Below, one piece after another: positions 8,382 to 17,641 of a DNA stretch of 63,296 nt. The notes under the pieces are model-generated. The model made no database searches. It saw only the letters and a list, made by a program, of their open reading frames with translations, and was not told the origin of the DNA. Location of the stretch: the NCBI GenBank assembly GCA_047614125.1, contig JBLHHI010000001.1, forward strand, positions 1 through 63,296. Reading direction: 5' to 3'. Position 1 is the stretch's first letter, and each line of letters opens with the position of its first letter. The stretch is from JBLHHI01 sp047614125 (lineage in GTDB: Bacteria > Bacteroidota > Bacteroidia > NS11-12g > UBA9320). The position numbers were made by a program, and so were the translations under genes.

Positions 8382-9695
8382 CTATCGCATTTCATCAGCT
8401 TTTTGCACCATGTGCTCATACACTGCCCGCCAACCCATCCAACGGTCGTCTTCACTCAACGATTCGTTGTGCCATAAACTAATGGCCAAACCACCTACTT
8501 CTTTAACAACTTCCAACACCTCATCAATGTGATTCATCGCTTGGTTAGGCTGCAAGCGGTAATAATGCAAAGGGGTTACATCCATTAAACAAAATGGAAA
8601 ACAACGCAAGTTTGTAACCGTCTCTTTCTCAAAGTTATAGTATAAAAATGAAGATGCAAGTCCCGCCCTAAAGCCGTGGTGCGATGTATATCCGCAGGTG
8701 TAATCTTCCGTTATTCCGTTGGCAATCAGTCGTTTGTATGTAGTAGGCAATTTCATACGAAGAAAGTGCTGTCTGCTTAAATGTACTTTTTGCTCGGTAA
8801 TTGATTCCAGCGCATCAATCTCTGATTTTAATCGATGGGCTTCCACGTCATTCGATCGGTAGGATGGGTGAACCCCAAGTTTATGTTTTTCGGCCAAGTT
8901 TGAAATGAGCGATCGAAATACCTTTTTCTTTGCGGATGTGTTTTTATCAAAAGCCCCATATCTACCCACTTGAAAGAAATAGGTTACATCCGTGGTATGA
9001 GTTAAATGCAAGGTGTTTTGATAGTTAAAGTTAAAAAATGGGTCTTCACCGCCGGCAAAAAGAATGGCAAGTCGTTGTTTAAATGCGCCTTCTTTAAAGG
9101 TGAAAATATCACGAACAAGTCCGCCAAACATCCGCTTAAACCCCTTAAATTTATACTTCCAAACCTGATCAACATCAATGGTTGACCGAAATTCGAAGCT
9201 ACGTGGTTTCAGTTCCAAAGTGGGAAATCGAGCTTGAAATTGCTCACCAAGTTCTCGAGCCCAATAATTAACTAAAGGAAGATGGAGGATGTTTAATTGC
9301 ACCAAACAACTTGCTTCGGGCGGAAAGCGTTTGTGCGCATCTTCATCATAGGGCAAGTGTTCTTCATACCTACTTACAAGGTAAAAGGCCGCAGCAAAAG
9401 GGTCGAAGTCTTCTTCATCCAACAAAAGATGTGGAATGCTTCGATCTGAATCATCGCCCAAGTGGGCTTCAACTGATCTTAAATCATGTTCAAAAAGAAG
9501 CTTGGATGGATGAATATGGATGGAACCTTCCACTTCGTTTTCTGAATACGATATGCCGGCTTGGTTGACGGCTAATTTTGCATTTTTAAAGTTAATGATC
9601 TCAAAATCAATACCTAACAGTTCTTTTAAGACTACATCCGCAATGTATTGCAATCGGGCTGATGGTTGATCCGTGAAGATTTTAACTGAATTCAT
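8382..9695 (-). CDS. Polysaccharide-deacetylase-like protein with an N-terminal DUF7033-type domain
   Basis: 437 residues with no signal peptide. The first 150 residues resemble the domain found before the deacetylase barrel in Bacteroidota proteins (FAAAFYLVSRYEE, YDEDAHKRFP). The barrel carries STIDVDQVW (candidate metal aspartates) and GVHPSYRS (candidate metal histidine), then LSRQHFLRMK and ISLWHNESLSEDDRW. The family fits NodB-type carbohydrate deacetylation; the target is unknown. It begins 2 nt after the pterin dehydratase stop, so the two are translated from one mRNA. The DUF number is from memory and should be verified. Confidence 0.65.
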   Translation of the reverse strand: MNSVKIFTDQPSARLQYIADVVLKELLGIDFEIINFKNAKLAVNQAGISYSENEVEGSIHIHPSKLLFEHDLRSVEAHLGDDSDRSIPHLLLDEEDFDPFAAAFYLVSRYEEHLPYDEDAHKRFPPEASCLVQLNILHLPLVNYWARELGEQFQARFPTLELKPRSFEFRSTIDVDQVWKYKFKGFKRMFGGLVRDIFTFKEGAFKQRLAILFAGGEDPFFNFNYQNTLHLTHTTDVTYFFQVGRYGAFDKNTSAKKKVFRSLISNLAEKHKLGVHPSYRSNDVEAHRLKSEIDALESITEQKVHLSRQHFLRMKLPTTYKRLIANGITEDYTCGYTSHHGFRAGLASSFLYYNFEKETVTNLRCFPFCLMDVTPLHYYRLQPNQAMNHIDEVLEVVKEVGGLAISLWHNESLSEDDRWMGWRAVYEHMVQKADEMR

Positions 9696-9697
9696 TC

Positions 9698-9943
9698 TTA
9701 CTTTGACAGCGCATTAAATTGTCGATCCATTTCATCAGCAAGTGCATTATCCTTTGCAGTAACCGTGTTGCCTGCATCGTGTGTAGTTAGACTCACTTCC
9801 ACCCAATTATAAACGTTTTTCCATTCTGGATGATGGTTGGTTTTTGATATAAACGGAACCATGTTTTGCATCCACTCCGTGGCTTGTTCAAAAGAAGAAA
9901 AGGTAAATTTTTTACTTAGTTGTTCATCGGTACGATTCCACAT
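9698..9943 (-). CDS. 4a-hydroxytetrahydrobiopterin dehydratase (PCD/DCoH)
   Basis: 81 residues, a little short of the usual 95-110 but with all of the active-site region: TNHHPEW, then YNWVEVSLTTHD and a following Asp. The enzyme regenerates pterin cofactor after aromatic amino acid hydroxylation. No hydroxylase gene is in the window. It sits between the T9SS protease gene (20 nt) and the deacetylase-like gene (2 nt), which looks like operon position rather than pathway linkage. Confidence 0.85.
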   Translation of the reverse strand: MWNRTDEQLSKKFTFSSFEQATEWMQNMVPFISKTNHHPEWKNVYNWVEVSLTTHDAGNTVTAKDNALADEMDRQFNALSK

Positions 9944-9963
9944 AGTTCTTTTTGTTAACGGTG

Positions 9964-11706
9964 TTAATTCCGTGCAATTTTAACATATGTTGGTTGGTTG
10001 TTCACCATAAGCTCAACAATGTAAAGTCCGGGCACCATATAATTGGGCGAAATATAGGAAAACTCATCCAACGTTTTGTATGAGTAAATCACTTTTCCAT
10101 CCAAACCATATACACGCACAGAAAGCTCTGATAATGTGCTATTTACCACGGTCAATTCATCCAAACCAGCGGCAAAGGCAGATGAATTTAGGACGGAAAC
10201 ACCATTGAGCAAATTTGAGTGCTCAATGAGACTCGAATGCGTTAATATATTATAATCTTCAAAACAACTGAACAAAGGACCACGGTGTTTTTTGTTGTAA
10301 ATAATTGAATCCAATCTCAAAATGATTGCCGCCATTTGTGGCATTGAAGCACCAGAACTTTGATAATACAAATGCTCTAATACCAAAGTGTCTGTTACCC
10401 CTCGGCCCAACTTGTCGTAAATGCACATCAATGGGCTCGACCAAAGTTCTCGGTTTGCATTGGTACTGTTTTCTAGGTCGGTTGGATAGCGTTTTTGGAC
10501 ATCTGTGCGCACGCCATTCCAAAACTCATTGTGTCCATCCCAATTAAAAACTGCACTTCGGCCAAAAGATTCGTATTGCAAAGAGTACGAGGTACTTATG
10601 TAATCGCAGTTGGCTTCTTCCATCGCTGCTCGTTCCTTTCCAGATACGGTATTTGGACTTGCTGCAAAAGAAAGAGCGTGTCCAAATTCATGTAAAACAA
10701 CTTCTCCGTCTTCCGCGTCATCAACCCCGCCTTCTCCAAATTCCAACTCAAGTGGATAGATGTTGTAGTTAAATGAACTTTCATCACCTCCACCATACGC
10801 GTGTGCATCAATGAGTAGGGTATCGGGCAGAAGTGATTCAAAACCAATGCTTTGGAGATAATCGGAATAGGTAGTTAGATGAAAAAATACATTCACATCT
10901 TCAAAGCCATTTTGGCTGCGCGTGAAATAAAAGGTATCGTTCGTACTAAACGTTTGAGGAGTTTTCGGATCGCTTACATGTCCAAATAAGTATCGATCCG
11001 ATTTTAACCAAAATGTATCGTTAACGAATCGCGCTTTCATTTTTACCCACTTTTGCTCGGCAAGCAATTCCGGCACATCGCTGTCGTTTGCGTCTGTATA
11101 AGGTGCTCCATATAATTTGCCGGCTGAGTTGAGCGGGTTTACTAAAAAAACGCTCGCATGTACCAGGGAATCCGGGGCATGAAAGAAAAGTTTGGACGGT
11201 TCGGATGCAATGATCATTTCACCAACTTGTATCTGCTGTGTGGCGTATTTATCGTTCAAAATGCGCACTTCGGCAAGCTTCCAACCCACGTTGGTTTGAA
11301 CCCACTGACTATTTTTAGCAGCCTTAAAATCAGATACTTCAGCCCTAATTATGGACGAATTGTCTTGTATTAAAAAGAGCTGTCCCGAAGGATTTATATG
11401 CGCCTTAATCTCAACGTTAAGCATTGCATAACCCTGATAAATAACTTGGTAGGTGTAATGCCTTCCTGTTAAACTCGATACTTGATGTGTGAGTTGTAAT
11501 TGATACTCTGGATTTTGAAATAAAGATTGACTTTGCAAAAGATGGTTGGTAAGTTCGGCAGACTCCAAGATGATCGGACCCTGAACATACGACATGTGTG
11601 CGGGTTGTTGAACAACGTTCGAAAAAATCGAACTTGGACGTTGCGCAAATGATGCATATGCAACAATAAATAACAGATGTAAACCAATGAATCTCAAAGC
11701 CTTCAA
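9964..11706 (-). CDS. Secreted zinc metalloprotease (gluzincin type) with T9SS sorting tail
   Basis: 580 residues. A signal peptide covers 1-21 (cut after YASFA). Residues 22-190 look like a propeptide. The catalytic helix HEFGH is at 339-343, and E363/E364 in MEEANCDY lie about 20 residues later, as in gluzincins such as M36 fungalysin-like enzymes. The last 80 residues form a type A T9SS C-terminal domain (VRVYGLDGKVIY, PGLYIVELMVN, ending VKIARN), so export to the surface or medium is expected through the T9SS. It starts 15 nt after yigZ in the same direction. The exact peptidase family needs a profile search. Confidence 0.8.
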   Translation of the reverse strand: MKALRFIGLHLLFIVAYASFAQRPSSIFSNVVQQPAHMSYVQGPIILESAELTNHLLQSQSLFQNPEYQLQLTHQVSSLTGRHYTYQVIYQGYAMLNVEIKAHINPSGQLFLIQDNSSIIRAEVSDFKAAKNSQWVQTNVGWKLAEVRILNDKYATQQIQVGEMIIASEPSKLFFHAPDSLVHASVFLVNPLNSAGKLYGAPYTDANDSDVPELLAEQKWVKMKARFVNDTFWLKSDRYLFGHVSDPKTPQTFSTNDTFYFTRSQNGFEDVNVFFHLTTYSDYLQSIGFESLLPDTLLIDAHAYGGGDESSFNYNIYPLELEFGEGGVDDAEDGEVVLHEFGHALSFAASPNTVSGKERAAMEEANCDYISTSYSLQYESFGRSAVFNWDGHNEFWNGVRTDVQKRYPTDLENSTNANRELWSSPLMCIYDKLGRGVTDTLVLEHLYYQSSGASMPQMAAIILRLDSIIYNKKHRGPLFSCFEDYNILTHSSLIEHSNLLNGVSVLNSSAFAAGLDELTVVNSTLSELSVRVYGLDGKVIYSYKTLDEFSYISPNYMVPGLYIVELMVNNQPTYVKIARN

Positions 11707-11721
11707 TAATTAAAAGTAAAA

Positions 11722-12357
11722 TTAAACCAAATTGGTCTCAAAAGAAAAGATGTTGGGTAAATCTTCCAACATCTTTTTAATGTTTTCCCATTCCGAAATC
11801 TTTACCTCCATGGTAAAATCCGATCCAACTACAACGGGAGCTAGTAACACATTGACGCCATATCTTGAGGCAAATTCATAGACCTTATAATCCAGTTTTT
11901 CGGTAGATTTAAGACGGAAGCGGATCATGGGTTCTTTAACCACTCTTGTTGCGGCATCCAAGCACAATCGAGCGGCTTCGCCATAGGCTTCAATCAATCC
12001 CGGAACTCCCAGTTTTTTACCGCCGAAATAACGTACCACTACGACTAATACATTGGTAATATTGGCGGCCTGGATCGCACGGTAAATGGGGGCCCCAGCT
12101 GAATTTCCTGGTTCTCCATCATCATTTATTCGGAAATTTCCTCCATCTTTTCCCAACTGATAAGCAAAGCAATGGTGTGAGGCATCGGGATATATTTCGC
12201 GCAAACCATTCAACTCGGTTTTAACATCATCTTCGGATGAAACTGGATAAGCAAAGCCAAAGAACTTACTGTTTTGCTGTTTATACAAAGCTTCCGAATT
12301 GGAGGCTATGGAGGTAAATTGATATGAATTGTGTTCAGCTTCCAAAAATATTTCCAA
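11722..12357 (-). CDS. YigZ/IMPACT-family protein
   Basis: 211 residues. The N-terminal UPF0029 domain shows SKFFGFAYPV, HCFAYQLGKD, NDDGEPGNSAGAPI and VVVVRYFGGKKLGVPGLIEAY. A DUF1949-like C-terminal half follows. Relatives of eukaryotic IMPACT; the bacterial function is not established, though a link to translation has been proposed. Its start overlaps the 3' end of the EamA transporter gene by 23 nt, so translational coupling is likely. Confidence 0.85.
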   Translation of the reverse strand: MEIFLEAEHNSYQFTSIASNSEALYKQQNSKFFGFAYPVSSEDDVKTELNGLREIYPDASHHCFAYQLGKDGGNFRINDDGEPGNSAGAPIYRAIQAANITNVLVVVVRYFGGKKLGVPGLIEAYGEAARLCLDAATRVVKEPMIRFRLKSTEKLDYKVYEFASRYGVNVLLAPVVVGSDFTMEVKISEWENIKKMLEDLPNIFSFETNLV

Positions 12358-13210
12358 TAATTATTATGGCGGCAACGGCCATACCAATACCAACCATGTT
12401 TTTGGTGGAAAGTTTTTCTCGAAATAATAGTACCGACAAAATGGTGGAGAGCACCACAATTCCTATGTTGTTAATTGGAAAAATTTGGGCCGTTGTTAAC
12501 GACCAGTTTTTTAAGTGTAACGTTCTGAATATGAAGTAAATACTGAAATAATTTGGCACGCCTAAGGCAATGCCCGCTACCACATTCCGCTTTGTAAATT
12601 GGAGCTTTCCTTTATTATTAAAAAGGTGCAGGATGAATCCTAAGATGCCAGCAGTTGCAAAAATAAAGAGCACTGGAACGTTGTCGTTTACTTCTGGTGG
12701 AAGAATAGTTTCAATGTATTTAAGTGTGATATCGATGCATCCCGAACCTATGAAAACCAAGAAGGGTAGGAGGTGAATGGCGCGTTTTCCAAAAGTAGAC
12801 TGCTTCTTCACAGAGGTAAGAAATACGCTGATTAGACTCAGAATAATTCCAACATAAACCCAACTGGAAACCAGCTCACGCAAGAATACGATGCCAAATA
12901 GAACTGGGAAGACGACACCCATTTTAGCCGCCACTACAGCTACGCTAATGCCATACAATCGGGTGGTTTGTGCCATTCCTACAAATACAACGATGAATAA
13001 CAAACCAATTCCTAAAGAGAACCAAAGCCAACTCAAGGATGATGTGGTTTGCACGATTCCAACATCGGTGCCAACGGCCAAACCTGTTAAAACACATACG
13101 ATGTAATTAATGGTTATGGCTTGAGAATTATCGATGTGATATTTATCGAACAATTTAAAAATCAAGTTTATAACCGACGAAGCCAGAATGCTGAGAACGA
13201 GGTATATCAT
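12335..13210 (-). CDS. EamA-family (DMT superfamily) permease
   Basis: 291 residues with ten predicted membrane helices in two EamA halves; the second half starts about residue 150 (HLLPFLVFIGSGCID). DMT permeases export or import small metabolites; the substrate cannot be told. Its start overlaps the ribD stop by 4 nt (ATGA), and yigZ overlaps its end. A place directly after ribD raises, but does not prove, a link with a riboflavin intermediate. It differs clearly from the second EamA protein at 60839. Confidence 0.8.
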   Translation of the reverse strand: MIYLVLSILASSVINLIFKLFDKYHIDNSQAITINYIVCVLTGLAVGTDVGIVQTTSSLSWLWFSLGIGLLFIVVFVGMAQTTRLYGISVAVVAAKMGVVFPVLFGIVFLRELVSSWVYVGIILSLISVFLTSVKKQSTFGKRAIHLLPFLVFIGSGCIDITLKYIETILPPEVNDNVPVLFIFATAGILGFILHLFNNKGKLQFTKRNVVAGIALGVPNYFSIYFIFRTLHLKNWSLTTAQIFPINNIGIVVLSTILSVLLFREKLSTKNMVGIGMAVAAIIIIGNIFGS

Positions 13211-14232
13211 GAATATTTACGAGTTATTTCAATGCAATCAGAGCCCAAATAATATGACTTAGAATTTGATTTCGTTTCCAATCTTGGGGCAACAATACCT
13301 TCTTGCCAAAGCTGTTTAGATGTAATTTTAACCACTTCGTCAAAGGCGTCTTCGTCTATGAAATGCTGCAGCGTTTTACTCCCGCCTTCCACCAAAATAC
13401 TTTGCAAGTCGGCTTGATGACAGTACCTAAATACTTGATTGATGATGGTTTCATAGGGGTTTAAAAACACGAATGTGGTATTCGGTCGACCCTTTTTTTC
13501 GGCAGATTTGGTGAAAATAAGGTTCTTTCCTCCATCCGTAAAAAGAGCAAGATCCGAACGAAGTAGGTTCTCTTTGTCTAGGATGATCCGAACAGGGCTG
13601 GACCCAAACCAATGCCGAACATTGAGTTTTGGATTGTCGAAATTTGCGGTGACGTTTCCAATCAAAATGGCTTGGTGGCTGGCTCGAAGTTGATGAACGA
13701 GTATATTACTCAACGAATTACTAATGGACTTATATAGATGATTTTGTTCATCACTTCTTCCAATAAATCCATCAATGGTTTGCGCCCATTTCAACGTCAC
13801 ATAGGGACGCGATTTTTCATGAAAGGTGAAAAATTTTCGATTTAAAAAACGTCCTTCCATTTCCAAGATTCCAACTTCTACCTCAATTCCAGCATCTCGC
13901 AATTTTCGAATGCCTTTCCCCGCCACTTTTTCGTGCGGATCGGTGTTGCAAATCACCACCTTGGATATTCCACTTTTTATAATCAAGTTGGCACATGGAG
14001 GGGTTTTACCATGGTGGGAGCAAGGTTCCAAATTAACATATAAGGTGCTGTTTTTTAATGCGTTGTGATCCAGAATACGGGCAATTGCCTCCACTTCGGC
14101 ATGTGCTTGTCCAAAGGCATGATGATATCCTTCTCCAAGTATTTTTCCTTCCAACACAATTACACAGCCAACGAGTGGGTTTGATTGCACTTGCCCAGCG
14201 CCAAGCTCGGCGAGCTGTAAACATCTTTTCAT
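13207..14232 (-). CDS. ribD: Bifunctional riboflavin biosynthesis deaminase/reductase RibD
   Basis: 341 residues from the ATG at 14232. An in-frame ATG at 14298 is rejected because it lies upstream of the -7 box and inside prmC. The N-terminal deaminase has the zinc signature HAEVEAI and PCSHHGKTPPC. The reductase domain (from about 140) shows VTLKWAQTIDG, AILIGNVTANFDNPKLNVR and LVEGGSKTLQHF. It carries out steps two and three of riboflavin synthesis from GTP. It heads a six-gene minus-strand run; no other rib gene is near. Confidence 0.9.
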   Translation of the reverse strand: MKRCLQLAELGAGQVQSNPLVGCVIVLEGKILGEGYHHAFGQAHAEVEAIARILDHNALKNSTLYVNLEPCSHHGKTPPCANLIIKSGISKVVICNTDPHEKVAGKGIRKLRDAGIEVEVGILEMEGRFLNRKFFTFHEKSRPYVTLKWAQTIDGFIGRSDEQNHLYKSISNSLSNILVHQLRASHQAILIGNVTANFDNPKLNVRHWFGSSPVRIILDKENLLRSDLALFTDGGKNLIFTKSAEKKGRPNTTFVFLNPYETIINQVFRYCHQADLQSILVEGGSKTLQHFIDEDAFDEVVKITSKQLWQEGIVAPRLETKSNSKSYYLGSDCIEITRKYS

Positions 14233-14265
14233 CCATACGTGGTGCGCGTTGTGAGTCAAAATCGG

Positions 14266-14273
14266 TAATTTCG
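14266..14273 (+). promoter_or_regulatory. Candidate -7 box of prmC (TAATTTCG)
   Basis: One mismatch to TAnnTTTG; it ends 7 nt before the prmC ATG, the same spacing as for glmM and the HD gene. Confidence 0.45.
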
Positions 14274-14277
14274 ACCG

Positions 14278-14285
14278 CAAATGTA
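14278..14285 (-). promoter_or_regulatory. Candidate -7 box of ribD (TACATTTG), overlapping the prmC start codon
   Basis: A perfect TAnnTTTG box on the minus strand. Its sequence includes the prmC ATG (14281-14283) on the other strand. A start about 7 nt downstream would give ribD a leader of about 39 nt. Confidence 0.5.
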
Positions 14286-15156
14286 TCCAACATTTCAAGA
14301 CTTTAAGTTGTGGTTTTCAGAGCGATTGAAGAATCTGTTTTCCGAAACGGAAACATCATTTTTATTTAATATCTTGTTGGAAGAAGTCTGTGGCGTAACA
14401 AAAATCAATTATTTGATGGATCCTACTGTTTTAATCACAGGTGAACAAATGGTTTTGTTGGATCGGGTGGTAACCCGTCTATTACAAAACGAGCCATGGC
14501 AGTACATTTTTAATAAAGCATATTTCTTGGGGAACGAATACAGCGTAAATTCAGGTGTGTTAATTCCTCGTCCAGAGACCGAAGAGCTAGTGCAATGGAT
14601 CTTTGACGATTACCGAAACTCGAGCAAAGCTGGACTGCATGTGTTGGACATAGGCACAGGCAGCGGTATCATACCCATCTCATGTAAGCAACGGTTTCCT
14701 AGTTGGAACGTACGTGGATGCGATGTTTCAGATCGAGCCTTAAAAGTGGCCAGACTTAATGCGCAAAACATATTAAAAGAAGCCTCTACTGTAGATTTTT
14801 ATTTAGAGGACATTTTAAAACCCAAACGGTTTTTCAATCCACCCATCGATGTTCTGGTCAGCAATCCACCGTACGTATTAATTTCAGACAAGGCTAAAAT
14901 GTCGGAAAATGTCTTGGCTTTCGAACCGCATATTGCACTTTTTGTTCCAGACAATGACCCGTTGTTATTTTATCGAAAAATCATAGAATATGCCAATGAT
15001 GTGCTTTCTGAAACGGGTTGTATTTACTTCGAAACACATGAAGATTCTTCGCTTAAAGTTGGTTTGAAAAAATTATGTAACGCACTAAATTTCAATAACA
15101 TAGAATTTAAAACGGACCTGCAGCAACGACAACGGATGGCGAAGATTTGGAGGTAG
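14281..15156 (+). CDS. prmC: Peptide chain release factor N5-glutamine methyltransferase
   Basis: 291 residues. An N-terminal helical domain (about 1-85) with the PRPETEELV segment leads into a class I SAM fold: LDIGTGSGIIPI (motif I) and the catalytic NPPYV within VSNPPYVLIS. PrmC methylates the GGQ glutamine of RF1 and RF2. A single gene between the divergent ribD and a convergent membrane protein gene 5 nt after its stop. Confidence 0.9.
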   Translation: MYPTFQDFKLWFSERLKNLFSETETSFLFNILLEEVCGVTKINYLMDPTVLITGEQMVLLDRVVTRLLQNEPWQYIFNKAYFLGNEYSVNSGVLIPRPETEELVQWIFDDYRNSSKAGLHVLDIGTGSGIIPISCKQRFPSWNVRGCDVSDRALKVARLNAQNILKEASTVDFYLEDILKPKRFFNPPIDVLVSNPPYVLISDKAKMSENVLAFEPHIALFVPDNDPLLFYRKIIEYANDVLSETGCIYFETHEDSSLKVGLKKLCNALNFNNIEFKTDLQQRQRMAKIWR

Positions 15157-15161
15157 GGTCT

Positions 15162-15752
15162 TTATTTTGCCTTACTCTCTTCTTCTTTCTTTCTCTCTCT
15201 TTCTAACATTTCCTTCTCGAACTCATCCACTATTCGCAGCGAGGTAGTGTCGTTTGGATTTTGGTCTAGCTTTAAACGAGCATCCAGATACTCAGGGTGG
15301 TCCGAGAAATGCCAATTATACAATGACTTTTGGGGAAGTAAGAAAAGTGTCAACCCCAAAATTCCAAAAGGTATTACTCTTTTTGCCAAACGCTTAAAAA
15401 TGACGTTATTATCTTTTTTGATCCAATAAATTGCTGCAGTCATGGATATGGCTAATCCAACAACACCCGATAACAACAATTCGAAGTCTGATTTCCACAT
15501 CATTAACTTAAACAAAATTCCCATTATCAGGGTCGACAAAGACAATCCAATTCCAATGCAAACTCCTATGTTCATAACAGATGCACTTTTTAACGGGTCT
15601 TCGTTAAAAAGTGGTACCGAACAGGAGAAATAGAACATCGAAAGCAAACCGAGCGATAACACTACAATAAAGGACCCGCCGGGTAGATTGAATAAGTAAA
15701 GCACAATGCCGATGAGAAATGGTACGATTAGAACTCTTTCAATTTTTTTCAT
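15162..15752 (-). CDS. Unknown multi-helix inner-membrane protein with charged tail
   Basis: 196 residues, not recognised. Five hydrophobic segments lie at about 7-24, 27-47, 60-85, 90-110 and 125-142. A soluble C-terminal part of about 50 residues follows and ends in a run rich in Glu, Lys and Arg (FEKEMLERERKKEEE), likely helical. It starts 25 nt after the 420-residue unknown protein in the same direction, and the pair looks like a transcription unit. No catalytic motif is seen. Confidence 0.7.
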   Translation of the reverse strand: MKKIERVLIVPFLIGIVLYLFNLPGGSFIVVLSLGLLSMFYFSCSVPLFNEDPLKSASVMNIGVCIGIGLSLSTLIMGILFKLMMWKSDFELLLSGVVGLAISMTAAIYWIKKDNNVIFKRLAKRVIPFGILGLTLFLLPQKSLYNWHFSDHPEYLDARLKLDQNPNDTTSLRIVDEFEKEMLERERKKEEESKAK

Positions 15753-15777
15753 ATTGTTTTAAACAGGTTGTTTACAC

Positions 15778-17040
15778 TTATTCTGGTTTAGAGAAATAGC
15801 TATTTCTAATTTTATTAAACATTTTTCTTCCAAAAAAAGGCAACCAAAGCAAAGCAAAAATCAACAACGATCTTAGTTGAAACCAAAGGGCCCAAAATTT
15901 TGAAGGTATTAATCCATTCTTTTTTGATGTTGCATAATCCGTTGCTCTGCCCCATGCAATAAATGCGTCAGCCATGGGCAGCGCACCTAAGATGTATGAT
16001 TTGCGTTTTTGGCTTGATCTACATGCACCAAAGGCATGAATCGTTTTATACAATTCATCTGCTTCGGTCCGATGATCATACATTGAAAGGGTTCCAATCA
16101 TCATTATTGTGGCTGAAAATCCTACATCAAAAATAACTGGCCCTGAATCAATATCTCCGTTTCCTGTAATTCCTATCGGGTATTCTCGTACGGATGGTAA
16201 TCCGAATGTAGTTGTAAGAAACGAACGCTTCATAAACTCAAATTGATCTTTGCCAAACTTCGGGTCAATGTCACCCAACATCCTTAAGATCAGACCGATA
16301 GAAGAACCTCGAGCACCTTCTTCAATGGCACCTTTTGTGAGCCCGTCTACCTTATGAGGAACCAAATCCGTAAATGGATCAAGCCATTGTTTCACATCTT
16401 CCATCCAAGCATCCAAAGCGGATTTATATCTGGGTTCAAAAACACGGTTGTAATTACTTAATGAGGCCATCGCCACAAATTGATCTCCTGGCCAAAACTG
16501 ATTTCCATAAGATGCCAAGTATGGCGTTGATGAACGTTCCATGGCCAAAGATATTTCTTGGCTTTGTGCTTTAAAAGTGTGGATGAACAATCCAGCATTC
16601 TCAAAGCTGGTATCAACCAAAAGTATTTTGGAAAGGAGGTAATTTCTCCATCCGCAATAAAAAATTCCAAATTCTGGTTCCAATCCGCTGTGAAAGGTGG
16701 CCTGAGCTAGCGAACTATTAATTTCATTAAAGGAATAAAGAGCTTCAGCTAAAGCTCTTTGTTTCACAATTTCGTCGGTTGAGTCGCCCAATGCCAATTC
16801 ACACCAGCTCAGGCCGTACAAGGCATTAACGAACATTAAACCTTCAGGGAAAAGGTTTTGCATTCGAGTGCCTAAGTCGTTGGTTTTTAGCTCATTTTCA
16901 AGAAAATTGAGCTGCTTTATTACATCACCTTTTTGGTTGCCGATTGAATTCGAACCTGTGTAGAGTTGCAAGTTGATCCATAAAATCACGATGGAAACTA
17001 TCGAAGCAACGGTTAACCAAAGATATTTGATGAATTTCAT
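15778..17040 (-). CDS. Unknown protein with N- and C-terminal membrane anchors and an all-helical domain
   Basis: 420 residues, not recognised with confidence. A signal anchor lies at about 7-25 and a second membrane segment at about 386-403. The long region between is helix-rich and has WPGDQFVAMASL, EGARGSSIGLILRM and DIDSGPVIFDVGFSA, a pattern reminiscent of alpha/alpha toroid enzymes (glycosidase or terpenoid-cyclase-like barrels). That resemblance is my inference. A pair with the 196-residue membrane protein downstream suggests they work together at the membrane. Confidence 0.65.
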   Translation of the reverse strand: MKFIKYLWLTVASIVSIVILWINLQLYTGSNSIGNQKGDVIKQLNFLENELKTNDLGTRMQNLFPEGLMFVNALYGLSWCELALGDSTDEIVKQRALAEALYSFNEINSSLAQATFHSGLEPEFGIFYCGWRNYLLSKILLVDTSFENAGLFIHTFKAQSQEISLAMERSSTPYLASYGNQFWPGDQFVAMASLSNYNRVFEPRYKSALDAWMEDVKQWLDPFTDLVPHKVDGLTKGAIEEGARGSSIGLILRMLGDIDPKFGKDQFEFMKRSFLTTTFGLPSVREYPIGITGNGDIDSGPVIFDVGFSATIMMIGTLSMYDHRTEADELYKTIHAFGACRSSQKRKSYILGALPMADAFIAWGRATDYATSKKNGLIPSKFWALWFQLRSLLIFALLWLPFFGRKMFNKIRNSYFSKPE

Positions 17041-17173
17041 TTATAATTTTTATAACGAGCTAAAGGCTTATCAAAAGAACAGAACGAATTGTTGTAGAAA
17101 GTTGGTACTCAAGAGTGCATTTTTAGTTGATCCAGATCTTCTTTTCTAATCACGTAAGTTTTGATTGAACGAA

Positions 17174-17641
17174 TTACAAGTCGATTTTAAACAATCGACC
17201 ATCTATTGGAAAAGGGGAAATGTTAATTAGTCCAATTTTGTTGAGGTCGGGATGATGCGGGTTGATCAAATAATTAAAATCGCCAGCTACAACTGCGGAA
17301 GGAACTTTTAAAGCCAACGCTGATTTTGACTCAATAAACTTGTCCCCAAGCTTCATTGTCGATAATGGGCTTGGAAAAGCATTCCAATCTTTAGATAAGC
17401 TTGAAGTATCAAGAATGGCTATATGACAGTCATCCGAAATTTCAATTTCCATCATTACAAAATCACTCGGCAAGGTGGCAAAGCTTAGATGAACGGCCAC
17501 CTCAGCTAAGGCAAGTGCACGACTTTCTGCCGTATAAATCACTTCCGTTCCTTTCGAATTCCATCGATTATTTGATTGGGATGCACCTTTGCCGCTCAAT
17601 GCATTGGTGTATTTCTTTCTGCTGAGCCTGTAAACACGCAT
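17174..17641 (-). CDS. RES-domain toxin of a type II toxin-antitoxin pair
   Basis: 155 residues, typical of the family. The RES residues are in place: R26 in NRWNSKG, Y36 in VIYTAES, E47 in ALAEV and S115 in VPSAVV. Their spacing equals that of the known R31/Y41/E52 of the Pseudomonas putida RES toxin. Characterised members degrade NAD+ (NADase or NAD+ phosphorylase) and stop growth. The ATG overlaps the antitoxin stop by one base (TAATG), so the toxin is translationally coupled to its antitoxin. Confidence 0.9.
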   Translation of the reverse strand: MRVYRLSRKKYTNALSGKGASQSNNRWNSKGTEVIYTAESRALALAEVAVHLSFATLPSDFVMMEIEISDDCHIAILDTSSLSKDWNAFPSPLSTMKLGDKFIESKSALALKVPSAVVAGDFNYLINPHHPDLNKIGLINISPFPIDGRLFKIDL

